Origin: Mobiluncus sp963511525
GTDB lineage: Bacteria; Actinomycetota; Actinomycetes; Actinomycetales; Actinomycetaceae
DNA length: 55,222 bases
Direction: 5' to 3'
Assembly: GCF_963511525.1 (NCBI RefSeq)
Contig: NZ_CAUPIY010000013.1
Coordinates: 1 to 55,222, forward strand
The notes under the pieces: model-generated
The model's database searches: none
Seen by the model: the letters and a program-made list of their open reading frames with translations, nothing else
Told to the model about the DNA's origin: nothing
Shown: positions 27,050 through 35,572 of the stretch, in pieces
Numbering within the stretch: the first letter of the stretch is position 1
Layout of the letters: each line of letters opens with the position of its first letter
Translations under genes and position numbers: made by a program

Positions 27050-28711
27050 ATGACTCAGACGAATCCGGTCAACCAGCTAGGGGAGCAGGACATGAAGAAC
27101 CAACCGAATAACACGACAAAACCGGAAAAGGCCTACAGGCGGACTTCCTTGATGAAGCGCCTGTTTAGAGGGGCTTTGCCGGGGTTTGTGGGGGTAATCA
27201 TTTTGGGGATGGCTGTCCTAATAACCATGGTTCAGACCAACCACAGCACTACAGAGTACTTGGATGCCTCGACCAACGCGGAGACTCTATCTCTGATGGA
27301 GGCCGAGATTTTTGAGATTGGCCAGCACCAAAACGCTTATGCGCGTTCCGTCTTGGAGGGCCAGCCCGACGATGCGCAAGCTCAGCAGCTGGAAGCGGCC
27401 CAGGGCGCTTTGGAACAAAATATCCAAACAATTATCGACACCACGAACTCCGACAAGGTTCTGGCTGCGGCCCAAGGATTACAGAAATCTGCCGCCAACT
27501 TGCGTGAGGTCATCGCGCGATCAACTTCCGAATTGCAAGCCAGTCAGGGACAGAATTCCGAAACTTTGAACACGGTCCTCGCTCAGACCATTAGCGATAT
27601 GGTCGCCCAGCAAGACCAGCTCACACCATTGCTGAAACAAGAAGTCGCCCAGTCGCAAAAGGATATGAGTGACGTGCGTCTCCGGGGACTGATTTTCCAG
27701 ATAATAACCGTGGTTGCCTTGGTGATCGTGGCCGTGATTATTATGGGCAAAGTGCGCCGCGCTGTTACTCATTCTGTGGAATCCGTGGAAACTGTGGTGA
27801 AAGGTTTGGCTCAAGGCGATTTGACGCGCAGAGCGGTCATCAATTCCAACGATGAGCTGGCGGATATGTCGCGGGCAGTGAACCTTTCCAATTCGGCCCT
27901 GCAAGAGGCGTTTGGGTCGGCGGCTCGCACTTCCGAGGCGGTTCGTTCCGAGTCAGAGACCGTGGCTGATCTGACCACTCAGACCGCGCAGGCTGCCGCC
28001 GATTCGGCGGCGCAGGCTGACGCGGTGGCGGGCGCAGCGGAACAGGTTTCCATTAACGTGCAGACCGTCGCTGCGGGCGCAGAAGAGATGGGTTCGGCTA
28101 TCCGGGAGATTTCGTCTAACGCCAACGAGGCGGCGCGAGTCGCCCAGGAGGCTACCGAAGCGGCCGCGGCGACCACCGAGACTGTGGAGAAACTGGGCAA
28201 ATCATCGAAAGAGATTGACGATGTAATCCACACCATTACCGCTATTGCGGAGCAGACCAACCTGCTGGCGCTCAACGCCACCATTGAGGCGGCGAGAGCT
28301 GGCGAAGCGGGCAAGGGCTTCGCGGTAGTTGCTGGTGAGGTGAAGGATTTGGCGGCGGAAACGGCTAAAGCCACCGATGACATCACCGGACGGATTGCCA
28401 AGATTCAGGATGACACGGATTCCGCGGTGACGGCTATCCGGCGTATCTCCGAGATTATTTCCCAAATCAACGACTTCCAAACCACGATTGCCGCCGCGGT
28501 CGAGGAACAGACTGCCACCACGAATGAGATGGCGCGTTCTGTGACGGAGGCAGCCTCCGGTTCTTCCACGATTGCGACGAATATCGGCCAGTTTGCCGGG
28601 GCTGCTAGCCAAGCGGTGGAACCGTTGAACTCCCTGGCTGCGACCGCTTCGGATTTGCAGTCCAAAGCCGCGGATTTGCGTGCGGAGCTGGGCAAATTCA
28701 AGTATGAATGA
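27050..28711 (+). CDS. Methyl-accepting chemotaxis protein (MCP4)
   Basis: A 553-aa chemoreceptor beginning 5 nt after MCP3, so co-expression is likely. TM1 about residues 44-66, extracellular region about 67-205, TM2 about 207-229, HAMP with LAQGDLTRRAVINSNDELADM, and the signalling tip EQTNLLALNATIEAARAG with a following Glu where MCP3 has Asp. ATG 27050 is used; ATG 27092 has the better Shine-Dalgarno (GGGGAG, 6 nt upstream) and may be the true start. Its extracellular part contains many Gln/Ala-rich helical repeats. Confidence 0.92.
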   Translation: MTQTNPVNQLGEQDMKNQPNNTTKPEKAYRRTSLMKRLFRGALPGFVGVIILGMAVLITMVQTNHSTTEYLDASTNAETLSLMEAEIFEIGQHQNAYARSVLEGQPDDAQAQQLEAAQGALEQNIQTIIDTTNSDKVLAAAQGLQKSAANLREVIARSTSELQASQGQNSETLNTVLAQTISDMVAQQDQLTPLLKQEVAQSQKDMSDVRLRGLIFQIITVVALVIVAVIIMGKVRRAVTHSVESVETVVKGLAQGDLTRRAVINSNDELADMSRAVNLSNSALQEAFGSAARTSEAVRSESETVADLTTQTAQAAADSAAQADAVAGAAEQVSINVQTVAAGAEEMGSAIREISSNANEAARVAQEATEAAAATTETVEKLGKSSKEIDDVIHTITAIAEQTNLLALNATIEAARAGEAGKGFAVVAGEVKDLAAETAKATDDITGRIAKIQDDTDSAVTAIRRISEIISQINDFQTTIAAAVEEQTATTNEMARSVTEAASGSSTIATNIGQFAGAASQAVEPLNSLAATASDLQSKAADLRAELGKFKYE

Positions 28712-28753
28712 GCACGGTCGGACTGTCTGACCGACTCGCGAAACAACTCAATA

Positions 28754-28770
28754 GTGAGGTGAAACCTCAC
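28754..28770 (+). terminator. Small hairpin after MCP4
   Basis: GTGAGG (28754-28759), loop TGAAA, CCTCAC (28765-28770). It lies between the MCP4 stop and the next promoter but has no U tract, so the terminator call is weak. Confidence 0.3.
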
Positions 28771-28801
28771 GCTGGTGCCCTCCTATGGCTTAAACTTTAG
28801 T

Positions 28802-28807
28802 TATAAT
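28802..28807 (+). promoter_or_regulatory. TATAAT -10 element before LRV-like gene
   Basis: Perfect TATAAT 29 nt before the GTG start at 28837, with AAAGGAGGG (28821-28829) as ribosome site in between. No good -35 is seen at the usual distance. Confidence 0.45.
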
Positions 28808-28836
28808 CACCCTTGCAGCCAAAGGAGGGCATCAAC

Positions 28837-29952
28837 GTGATTGGTTCGGTCCAGGAGTTCGCTCGCCTGTGCACTTCGGAAAACGAAGAGGACTTCATGC
28901 GGGCGATGACGGACGTGGCGCCGACTTTTATTTGGGAGGAAGTCATTCGTACCCGCCCGGAGCTGGCTGAATACGTGGCGCAAGCACAGAATTTGCCCGA
29001 TACTGTCTTTGAAACCATCGCGCTGTTTGCCCCGTGGCGGGCGCGCTACCTAGTCGCGATGCAGGAGCGCACCCCCGCCTATGTGCTCGCTAAACTCGCC
29101 AAAGACGGCGATAGTCGGGTGCAAAAGGCGGCGGTGGCTAATGAACTGACTCCGTTGAAAGTTATCGCCGAGCTGCGTGAGGATGCCAATGAGGAAATCG
29201 CCCAGTTGGCGCGCCTGACGTGGACTGAGCGGGCGGAGAAACGTGCGGGTAAGCATTCCGGGCGGCCCGAAGCCACGTGGGATGTGCCCCAGCCGCCGGG
29301 CAATGCCGAGTCTGAGGGCGGCGAGGCCTCCCGTTACAAGTCGTATTTTGACGAGCTTTGTGCTCAGCGCGGCCTGACGGAGGCTGAGGTAGTGCGAGGG
29401 TTTGACCCTCGTGATCCCCAACTTCCGCTGGCTCCCGAAGGGCCGTGGGTGGTTGCTCCCTGGGGCGACGAGGGGTATGTGGTAGGCTCACAGCGCGGTG
29501 CCGAGTTCGCTGCCTACGAAGTGTTGCCTGACCTGGAATCGGCGGTTTCCCTGGTCGCCCGATTGGTACGGGAAAAGCCCGAAACCGGCGAGTTGCCAGC
29601 CAACGCTGTCGAGCGCGGTCACCGCACCGCCATCGGGATTGACGCCCGCACGATTTCCCGTGGCGGGAAACCCGGATCCAACGAGCTGCGTCCCGGCGAC
29701 CTGCTGGATTGCTTTGACGATGATAAAGCCCAATTCTTGTTTGCGCTGGGCACACCTCTGGCACAGCGGGGAATCAGCTTGAAAAATGAAAAGCCCTACC
29801 GGGTTTTTGAGGTCATGGCGCCCCTGCCACTGGCAGTTTTGGAGGGTCTTACCGCAAAAACTTCGCGTAATCCAGGGGGTGGAGCGATTGTGGTTTTGGA
29901 CAAGCCCCTGCGGTGGTATCTGGACCACAACTTCCTGCGTGAACTGCGTTAA
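28837..29952 (+). CDS. Hypothetical protein with LRV/HEAT-like N-terminal repeats
   Basis: A 371-aa soluble protein. Residues 1-125 contain short helical repeats such as LAKLAKDGDSRVQKAAVANELTP, in pieces resembling variant leucine-rich or HEAT-type repeats (for example VIAELREDANEEIAQLA). The C-terminal two thirds (about 160-371) matches no family I know; it includes a GPWVVAPWGDEGYVVG segment and an IGIDARTISRGGKPG segment. No signal peptide or membrane helix. I choose GTG 28837, 9 nt after GGAGG; a TTG at 28813 lies upstream of that site. It probably forms its own unit before leuA. Function unknown; a binding scaffold is possible. Confidence 0.7.
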   Translation: MIGSVQEFARLCTSENEEDFMRAMTDVAPTFIWEEVIRTRPELAEYVAQAQNLPDTVFETIALFAPWRARYLVAMQERTPAYVLAKLAKDGDSRVQKAAVANELTPLKVIAELREDANEEIAQLARLTWTERAEKRAGKHSGRPEATWDVPQPPGNAESEGGEASRYKSYFDELCAQRGLTEAEVVRGFDPRDPQLPLAPEGPWVVAPWGDEGYVVGSQRGAEFAAYEVLPDLESAVSLVARLVREKPETGELPANAVERGHRTAIGIDARTISRGGKPGSNELRPGDLLDCFDDDKAQFLFALGTPLAQRGISLKNEKPYRVFEVMAPLPLAVLEGLTAKTSRNPGGGAIVVLDKPLRWYLDHNFLRELR

Positions 29953-30007
29953 TTTCTCATACTGAGACAACAATTTCGTAAAGTGAAACCCGTGGTACCA
30001 TGGGACT

Positions 30008-30052
30008 GTGTCGCAAACATTGCTGCTGTTGCCTAACCGCGTAGGGCTCTGA
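30008..30052 (+). CDS. Leucine-rich leader peptide of leuA (attenuator)
   Basis: A GTG-initiated 14-codon frame reading VSQTLLLLPNRVGL with four consecutive Leu codons (TTG CTG CTG TTG, 30020-30031) and a final Leu before TGA. It lies 80 nt before leuA and is followed by nested hairpins at 30058-30093. This is the classical design for ribosome-mediated attenuation by leucyl-tRNA supply, and Leu-rich leaders are known upstream of leuA in actinobacteria. The ribosome site is weak. A shifted ATG frame at 30000 would instead read four Cys codons; Leu fits the downstream gene. Confidence 0.7.
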   Translation: MSQTLLLLPNRVGL

Positions 30053-30057
30053 ATCAG

Positions 30058-30093
30058 CCAGGCCCCCTGCGCGGAGTTATCCGCTTTGCCTGG
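30058..30093 (+). promoter_or_regulatory. Hairpin of the leuA attenuation region
   Basis: Outer pairing CCAGGC (30058-30063) / GCCTGG (30088-30093) and inner GCGGA (30071-30075) / TCCGC (30080-30084) with loop GTTA. It starts 5 nt after the leader peptide stop. There is no U run after it, so it may work by Rho-dependent or translational means rather than as a simple terminator. Confidence 0.55.
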
Positions 30094-30132
30094 CAACTAA
30101 GATAAAAGCAACATCAGCAAAGGATTTTTAAT

Positions 30133-31935
30133 ATGCGTACCTCTGGATTCACCAATCGTCAGCAAACGTCCGGAATGCCTTACGGCAAATATCGCCCGTT
30201 CCTCGAGACGAACCCCATCTCGCTTCCCGAACGAACCTGGCCTAACAATCGGATTACGAAAGCGCCGCGCTGGTTGTCCACCGACCTGCGTGACGGCAAC
30301 CAAGCCCTCATTGAGCCGATGGACTCCGAGCGGAAACGCGAAATGTTTGACCTCCTGGTGCGCCTGGGGTTCAAAGAAATCGAAATCGGTTTTCCCGCCG
30401 CTTCCCAAACAGACTTTGACTTCGTGCGTTCCCTGGTCGAGGACGATGCCATTCCCGAGGACGTGACCTGCTCAGTCCTGTCGCAATCCCGCCCGGAGCT
30501 CCTGGAACGCACCCTGCAAGCGATTAAGGGATACCATCGCGCCACCGTACACCTTTACAACGCGACCGCCCCGGTTTTTCGCCAAGTCGTGTTTCACAAC
30601 GACAAGGCGCAGACCATCGAGATGGCGGTGTCCGGCACTCGTGAGGTCATCGCCGGAGCCGAAAAAATCCTCGGGGACGACACGATTTTCGGTTACGAAT
30701 ACTCCCCGGAGATTTTCGTAGACACCGAAATCGACTTTGCCCTGGAAGTTTGCGAAGCGGTCATGGAAGTGTGGCAGCCCGACAGCGAGCGGGAAATCAT
30801 CCTGAACCTGCCTACCACGGTGGAACGCTGCACGCCCAATGTTTACGCTGACCAAATCGAGTACTTCTGCCGCCACATCTCGCACCGTGAACACGTCTGT
30901 ATTTCCGCCCACAACCACAATGACCGCGGCACTGGCATCGCGACCGCCGAACTGGCTCAGATGGCCGGCGCTGACCGGGTCGAAGGATGCTTGCTGGGCC
31001 AAGGCGAACGAACCGGCAACGTTGACTTGGTCACCTTGGCGATGAACCTCTTTAGTCAAGGCATCGACCCGCAGCTGGACCTGTCCAACCTCGATGAAGT
31101 CCGCCGAATTGTCGAGGGCTGCACCCGTATGTCCACCCCGCCGCGGCTGCCCTACGTGGGGGACCTGGTCTATACGTCCTTCTCCGGTTCCCACCAGGAC
31201 GCCATTAAGAAAGGCTTTGCCGCGCGCGAACAGAAGGTCCGGGACGCCGGCGGAGATGAAAACCAAGTCATCTGGGAACTGCCCTACCTGCCTATTGACC
31301 CTCACGATGTGGGGCGCAACTACGAAGCTATCGTCCGGGTAAACTCGCAATCCGGCAAGGGCGGTATCGCTTACATAATGAAGGAAAAGCATCACCTCGA
31401 CCTGCCGCGCCGCCTGCAAATCGAGTTCTCGAAAATCGTGCAGCGCACGACCGATCGTTTCGGCGGTGAACTCGGGGCGAACGACCTGTGGCAGATTTTT
31501 GCCGATGAATACTTGCCGGCGTCAGAAGCGGGGATTGACTCGCGTCACTGGGGACGTTTCTTCCTCGACGGGGCGCACGTTTCTTCCGTTCCCTCGGCTT
31601 CTGGCGGGGACACGGAAGTCTCCATTACGCTGAACGACCGCGGCGCGAAGCTCCAGCTGGAATCGTTCGGCAACGGTCCGATTGACGCTTTCGTCCATGC
31701 CTTTGAACAGATGGGCATGGAAGTGCGGATTCTGGATTACGTGGAGCACGCGTTGAGCGCCGGGCGTGACGCCACCGCCGCGGCCTATGTCGAGGCCGTA
31801 GTGGATGGCGAGGTGCTGTGGGGGGTCGGCATTGATTCCTCGACTATCCGTGCCGCCTACAAGGCCGTAATCTCAGCGATTAACCGGGCGCAGCGCCAAT
31901 CCCAAGTCACGGATAGCTCCGTTCCGTTTCCCTGA
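30133..31935 (+). CDS. leuA: 2-isopropylmalate synthase (long form)
   Basis: Condenses acetyl-CoA with 2-oxoisovalerate in the first committed step of leucine synthesis. The 600-aa protein is the actinobacterial long form: an N-terminal extension with MPYGKYRPF, the catalytic TIM barrel with STDLRDGNQALIEPM (about 49-63), metal ligands HNHNDRG (about 260-266), GERTGNVDLVTLAMN, and the LeuA allosteric dimer domain (about 440-590) that binds leucine. The ATG has no strong Shine-Dalgarno; regulation is probably through the leader at 30008. Spaced 125 nt from lctP. Confidence 0.97.
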   Translation: MRTSGFTNRQQTSGMPYGKYRPFLETNPISLPERTWPNNRITKAPRWLSTDLRDGNQALIEPMDSERKREMFDLLVRLGFKEIEIGFPAASQTDFDFVRSLVEDDAIPEDVTCSVLSQSRPELLERTLQAIKGYHRATVHLYNATAPVFRQVVFHNDKAQTIEMAVSGTREVIAGAEKILGDDTIFGYEYSPEIFVDTEIDFALEVCEAVMEVWQPDSEREIILNLPTTVERCTPNVYADQIEYFCRHISHREHVCISAHNHNDRGTGIATAELAQMAGADRVEGCLLGQGERTGNVDLVTLAMNLFSQGIDPQLDLSNLDEVRRIVEGCTRMSTPPRLPYVGDLVYTSFSGSHQDAIKKGFAAREQKVRDAGGDENQVIWELPYLPIDPHDVGRNYEAIVRVNSQSGKGGIAYIMKEKHHLDLPRRLQIEFSKIVQRTTDRFGGELGANDLWQIFADEYLPASEAGIDSRHWGRFFLDGAHVSSVPSASGGDTEVSITLNDRGAKLQLESFGNGPIDAFVHAFEQMGMEVRILDYVEHALSAGRDATAAAYVEAVVDGEVLWGVGIDSSTIRAAYKAVISAINRAQRQSQVTDSSVPFP

Positions 31936-32060
31936 AAGTCGAACCGCCAGAGTTTATCGGGAAAGCTCTGACCTGGAAGGCTCGCGTTCAGGAAACCAAC
32001 CTGCAAGTTCAGGGTATCGGGTGGCTCTTGATAAGGTAGGCCGGGACTAAGGAGTAAATC

Positions 32061-33698
32061 ATGTTCGTGCCCAATGTCACCGCGGTCGGAGGGCTGCTGT
32101 GGCTCAGTGCCATCGTGGCTCTGCTCCCGGTAGGGGTGTTCTTTGTGCTGGTCGGAGCCGTGCGGATGCGTTCTCACTGGGCGGGTGCTATCGCCCTGGG
32201 GGTTGGGTTGCTCGTGGCGATAGCGGGGTTTCGGATGCCGGTCGACATGGCTGTGGCGGCGGCTCTACTTGGGGCGGAAAATGGCTTGATACCCATCGTG
32301 ATTATCGTGATTGCGGCCGTGTGGCTGCACCGTCTGATGGAGGCGACCGGTCGGGAAGCTGATTTGCGCAAGGTTTTTTCGGCTGTCGGTCAAGGGGATT
32401 TACGTATCCAAGCCATGCTGATTGCGCTGTGTTTCGGGGGCCTGCTAGAGGGGCTCTCCGGTTTCGGGGTCCCCGTGGCGGTGGTGACCGCGCTGCTGCT
32501 GGGTCTGGGATTCAAACCGATGAAAGCGGCCGTGATTGCCTTGGTGGCGAATACTTCCCCAGTGGCCTACGCGGCGTTCGGTGTACCGATAACGACCGCG
32601 GCGGCCCTTCTGAGCGGGCATGACCCCATTCAAAACGCTGCTGACATCACGTTTTATGTGTCCTGCACCGAACCGGCAATTGCTTTCGTCATGCCGTTCG
32701 CGCTGAGCCTGTTGATTGATAAGGATCACTTCCGCCATATGTTCCCCCTGGCTTTCGTGATGGGCCTGGTGGAAGGTATCGGGCAGTTCCTGACCTTGCG
32801 TTTCGTGTCCTTTGAGTTGGGCGGGGTACTGCCGCCCATCGTGACATTCCTGGTAGTGGCGTTGATGGTGTTGGTTTATCGTCCCCCGGTTCCTCCCGAG
32901 TTTGTCACGGAAAAGCCCACTGACCTGCGCGTGGGGAGGGTGGCGTTGGCTGTGATGCCCTATGGCTTGGTCATCGTGATTCTTTCTGTGGGGCGAATGG
33001 TGCCCCAGGTATCTAAAGTTTTGACCGCAACGGATCTGCACGTCGCCTGGCCCGCTTTGGCGGGTCGGGTGGCCAGTCCGGACAAACCGAACGTAGCGGG
33101 AAACATCGGCAACATCACTATCCCGATACTGTCCCAACCGGGAGTATTGATTGCGATGGCGGCACTGGTAACCGGGTTGGTGTTTACCCTGGTTAGCGAA
33201 GGCGGGAAGTATCCGCTTGGCTTCAAACAGGTCGGTGCCAAACTGTGGTCAGCGATTTATTCCATGCGGTATTCCGCGGCCACCATCCTAGAAGTGATGG
33301 CGTTGGCTTACTTGATGAACATTTCCGGCATGGTTTTGACCATCGGGACCCTGCTGGCGGGAACCGGAACATTCTTCCTGTTGCTTTCCCCCATGATTGG
33401 CTACCTCGGTACGGCGATTTCCGGCTCCACGACCTCGGCAAACGCCCTGTTTGCCTCCCTGCAAGAGACGACGGCCCTCCAGATTGGCCTGCCCGGTGCT
33501 TTCGCCGTGGCGGCCAACACTGCAGGCGGGGTCATCGGCAAGCTCATTGCCCCCCAGTCCCTAGCGATTGCTGCCGCCGCAATGGGCGAACCCGAAAAAG
33601 AGACCGATTTGCTCCACGAAGTACTCGGCTGGTCTTTCTACCTGCTGCTGTTTGCGGTGTTCATCTGTTTCGTCTGGGGCCTGGTGCTCCTGCAATAG
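32061..33698 (+). CDS. L-lactate permease LctP family
   Basis: A 545-aa membrane carrier with about 12-14 helices of the lactate permease family, which brings lactate or glycolate into the cell with protons. Seen motifs: GLLEGLSGFGVPVAVVTALL (about 133-152), NTSPVAYAAFGVPI, and GTAISGSTTSANALF followed by VAANTAGGVIGKLIAPQS. AAGGAG lies 8 nt before ATG. A truncated copy of its 3' part lies at 37238-37687. The stop is followed by a weak inverted repeat ACCCCG/CGGGGT (33699-33722). Confidence 0.92.
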   Translation: MFVPNVTAVGGLLWLSAIVALLPVGVFFVLVGAVRMRSHWAGAIALGVGLLVAIAGFRMPVDMAVAAALLGAENGLIPIVIIVIAAVWLHRLMEATGREADLRKVFSAVGQGDLRIQAMLIALCFGGLLEGLSGFGVPVAVVTALLLGLGFKPMKAAVIALVANTSPVAYAAFGVPITTAAALLSGHDPIQNAADITFYVSCTEPAIAFVMPFALSLLIDKDHFRHMFPLAFVMGLVEGIGQFLTLRFVSFELGGVLPPIVTFLVVALMVLVYRPPVPPEFVTEKPTDLRVGRVALAVMPYGLVIVILSVGRMVPQVSKVLTATDLHVAWPALAGRVASPDKPNVAGNIGNITIPILSQPGVLIAMAALVTGLVFTLVSEGGKYPLGFKQVGAKLWSAIYSMRYSAATILEVMALAYLMNISGMVLTIGTLLAGTGTFFLLLSPMIGYLGTAISGSTTSANALFASLQETTALQIGLPGAFAVAANTAGGVIGKLIAPQSLAIAAAAMGEPEKETDLLHEVLGWSFYLLLFAVFICFVWGLVLLQ

Positions 33699-33808
33699 AC
33701 CCCGCTGGTTCCATCTCGGGGTTAGTGTATAACTGGGGCACCACCAGCAAGCCGCGGTAAATGAGCTAAAATGCCAAAAACCGATAAAATCTGGGCCAAA
33801 GTTTGTGT

Positions 33809-33845
33809 GTTGGCCTCGAATAGGGTTTCCCAATTCGAGGCCAAC
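33809..33845. terminator. Strong bidirectional hairpin at left edge of island
   Basis: GTTGGCCTCGAAT (33809-33821) and its exact complement ATTCGAGGCCAAC (33833-33845), with a second small GGG-TTT-CCC pairing in the loop. It lies 70 nt beyond the stop of the last island gene and 111 nt beyond lctP, so it may stop transcription from both sides. Neither side has a long U tract. Confidence 0.6.
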
Positions 33846-33914
33846 ATTTAACTCATTCGCAGGATTCTATTGTTCGGTTTCATGAGTGACTGAGACATAA
33901 TTCAGTCTAATAAA

Positions 33915-34124
33915 CTATTCAGATGAAGAATTCGATAATACGAGAGCCACCATCACTGAAAGTATGGCTACCAGAGCTGACATAGACGCCAGTTTCGGGA
34001 CCGCTCCACCACCGACTTCCGGCACAAAGATTGACGATGCTCCGAGTATCAGGCCTAACGCTCCGAAAACTATTGTTACGCAAAGCAATATTTTAACCTG
34101 GGTATCAAGGTTCTTCTTAGGCAT
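33915..34124 (-). CDS. Two-helix mini-protein, possible immunity protein
   Basis: A 69-aa protein with two hydrophobic segments (about residues 10-30 and 44-64) joined by a short VPEVGGGAVPK loop and a basic N-terminus. No known family. It begins 13 nt after the stop of the secreted protein gene at 34138 and ends the island operon. Small two-helix proteins in this position often protect producers of membrane-active peptides; that role is inference from position and shape only. Confidence 0.6.
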   Translation of the reverse strand: MPKKNLDTQVKILLCVTIVFGALGLILGASSIFVPEVGGGAVPKLASMSALVAILSVMVALVLSNSSSE

Positions 34125-34137
34125 TTATCTAATCTTT

Positions 34138-34776
34138 CTACTGTGGAAAACACAAAGGAATCGCGTTTATCGGATTTACCATGAATTTTATACCGCGATG
34201 ATTCCAGTTACAGAGACTCAGTCCAGTACCGTACAATCCCAATGCTGCAGCAATAACTCCAGCTACCGCTCCGCCAGCTCCAGTGGCAGCCATGATTGCT
34301 GCTGCAAGTGTTGTTGCGCTTGCTCCGGCCGATACCAATAAAGCTATTCTGTCAGCAACGCAACTGTCTAAATAAACAGTTGGCCAAAAAGTGCGGAATC
34401 CATTTTTTCCAGGGCAAGCTGCTCTTAAAGAGACAATCTGATGAGTTGCGTCTATGATAGTTGATTCGTGCTCTATCATTTCTTTGGTAGTTTCAGGCAT
34501 TTTTACTTCTCCACCGATTGCCAACACACCTTCAGCTGCTTGATTAAGGAATTCCTCGTCCAGCTGGGGGTTCTGCAAAGCTGAGTTATAATCTAGAACA
34601 TCTTCCTGCAAGTATTGACCTAATTCTGTGTAGCGTGAATCAACATTCAAGTCTTTTACTTGATTAACATTGATTTCTACTTCTGCGTCTCGGGGCGTAG
34701 CGTTAGCTAAACTTCCTCCTGCTATTGCTAAGGATAGCCCAGCTATGGTTGCTGTGAGTACACGTAATATGCGCAT
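34138..34776 (-). CDS. Secreted Ala/Gly-rich four-cysteine protein, bacteriocin-like
   Basis: A 212-aa protein with a clear Sec signal peptide (about residues 1-26, ending GGSLANA). A polar helical stretch (about 30-115) follows, then Cys121 and Cys139, a long hydrophobic Ala/Gly-rich segment (about 143-186, with ATGAGGAVAGVIAAALG), and a tail with Cys189 and Cys209 around NHRGIKFMV. Four cysteines outside the signal suggest two disulfides. No family is certain. The hydrophobic Gly/Ala core resembles membrane-active bacteriocins or secreted toxins. It has an excellent AAGGAGGAT ribosome site and an operator-bearing promoter region at 34840-34875. Base composition is AT-richer than the flanks. 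Confidence 0.7.
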   Translation of the reverse strand: MRILRVLTATIAGLSLAIAGGSLANATPRDAEVEINVNQVKDLNVDSRYTELGQYLQEDVLDYNSALQNPQLDEEFLNQAAEGVLAIGGEVKMPETTKEMIEHESTIIDATHQIVSLRAACPGKNGFRTFWPTVYLDSCVADRIALLVSAGASATTLAAAIMAATGAGGAVAGVIAAALGLYGTGLSLCNWNHRGIKFMVNPINAIPLCFPQ

Positions 34777-34839
34777 ATTTATCCTCCTTAGGAAAGGGTT
34801 TGAGAGACCTTCTCAATGAAATCCTCCCAAGCGAAGGAA

Positions 34840-34845
34840 TGTATA
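34840..34845 (-). promoter_or_regulatory. Candidate -10 (TATACA) for secreted protein gene
   Basis: On the minus strand TATACA lies 3 nt downstream of the 17-bp motif shared with the peptide gene promoter. No recognisable -35 is present at 17-18 nt, which would fit dependence on an activator. Confidence 0.35.
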
Positions 34846-34848
34846 AAC

Positions 34849-34875
34849 ACCATCAAAAGTTGGTATTTTTCTACC
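34849..34875 (-). promoter_or_regulatory. Operator-like motif upstream of secreted protein gene
   Basis: The plus strand reads ACCATCAAAAGTTGGTA (34849-34865), matching 16 of 17 bases of the site at 37019-37035. It overlaps an inverted repeat GGTA-N6-TACC (34862-34875), also present at the second site. Likely binding site of the island's response regulator. Confidence 0.5.
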
Positions 34876-34891
34876 GTAATTAGTCAGCATT

Positions 34892-35572
34892 TCAGTCAAG
34901 AATGCCGGATTTGATAGCACTGAGTGAAAGTTCGCCTCTGGTGGCACAGTTTGTGTGCGTCAGGATGTCAGATACGTAAGATTTTACGGTTGATTCAGAA
35001 AGAGAAAGGGTCTTAGCGATCTCCTTATTTGGTAGGGCTTGTGCGACCAGCCTTAGCACGGGTTTCAAGTGTTCCGGGAGTGTTTCTGTTCGCTCGATGA
35101 AGTCTCGATATTGCAGCTGGCTTTGGTGGTTACGTAGGTAGGTTTGCGTCAGAATCTCGGTAGGCTTGCCACTGACCACCTGCTTGCCCTGATGGGCCTG
35201 CTGAATGAGCATGACTAGCTGCTCTACCGGGGTGTCTTTAGTGAGAAATCCTGAAACGTTTTTTTCCAAGGAACGTGCTAGATATTCTTCATGCTCAAAA
35301 GCCGTGAGAACGAGCACTGTTACACTCGGATTGGTTTTCTCTATGGCTCCCGCGGTTGCTATACCATCCAGAACAGGCATATCGACATCCAACAGTGCCA
35401 CATCGACTAGATGTTTTGCTAGTTCACTGATAGCCTGCGCACCGTTGGCAGCAGTAGCTACCACTCTGATACCATCCGCATCGTTGAGCAACAGCGCCAG
35501 ATTTTCCCTATAAATATCGTCATCGTCTGCGAGTAACACTCGTATCTCTTCTTTTTCTTCTTCTTTAATCAT
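34892..35572 (-). CDS. NarL/LuxR-family response regulator
   Basis: A 226-aa two-component regulator. The receiver domain (about residues 10-125) has the acidic DDDD pocket, the phospho-acceptor Asp at about 62 (ALLDVDMPVLDG), LTAFEHEEY and the conserved Lys in FLTKDTP. The C-terminal LuxR-type HTH (about 165-220) has the ALPNKEIAKTLSLSESTVKSYVS recognition region in pieces typical of NarL proteins. Its ATG overlaps the kinase stop by 4 nt, marking kinase and regulator as a coupled pair. The nearest plausible targets are the two promoters that share the GGTA/TACC motif. Confidence 0.93.
   Translation of the reverse strand: MIKEEEKEEIRVLLADDDDIYRENLALLLNDADGIRVVATAANGAQAISELAKHLVDVALLDVDMPVLDGIATAGAIEKTNPSVTVLVLTAFEHEEYLARSLEKNVSGFLTKDTPVEQLVMLIQQAHQGKQVVSGKPTEILTQTYLRNHQSQLQYRDFIERTETLPEHLKPVLRLVAQALPNKEIAKTLSLSESTVKSYVSDILTHTNCATRGELSLSAIKSGILD

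Noticed and set aside
30000..30044. Four-Cys leader frame (MGLCRKHCCCCLTA) before leuA
   Set aside because: Overlaps the Leu-rich frame in another register; Leu codons match the downstream gene, and cysteine control of leuA has no rationale.
30472..31419. 315-codon minus-strand frame opposite leuA
   Set aside because: Antisense shadow of a clear leuA; no supporting features.
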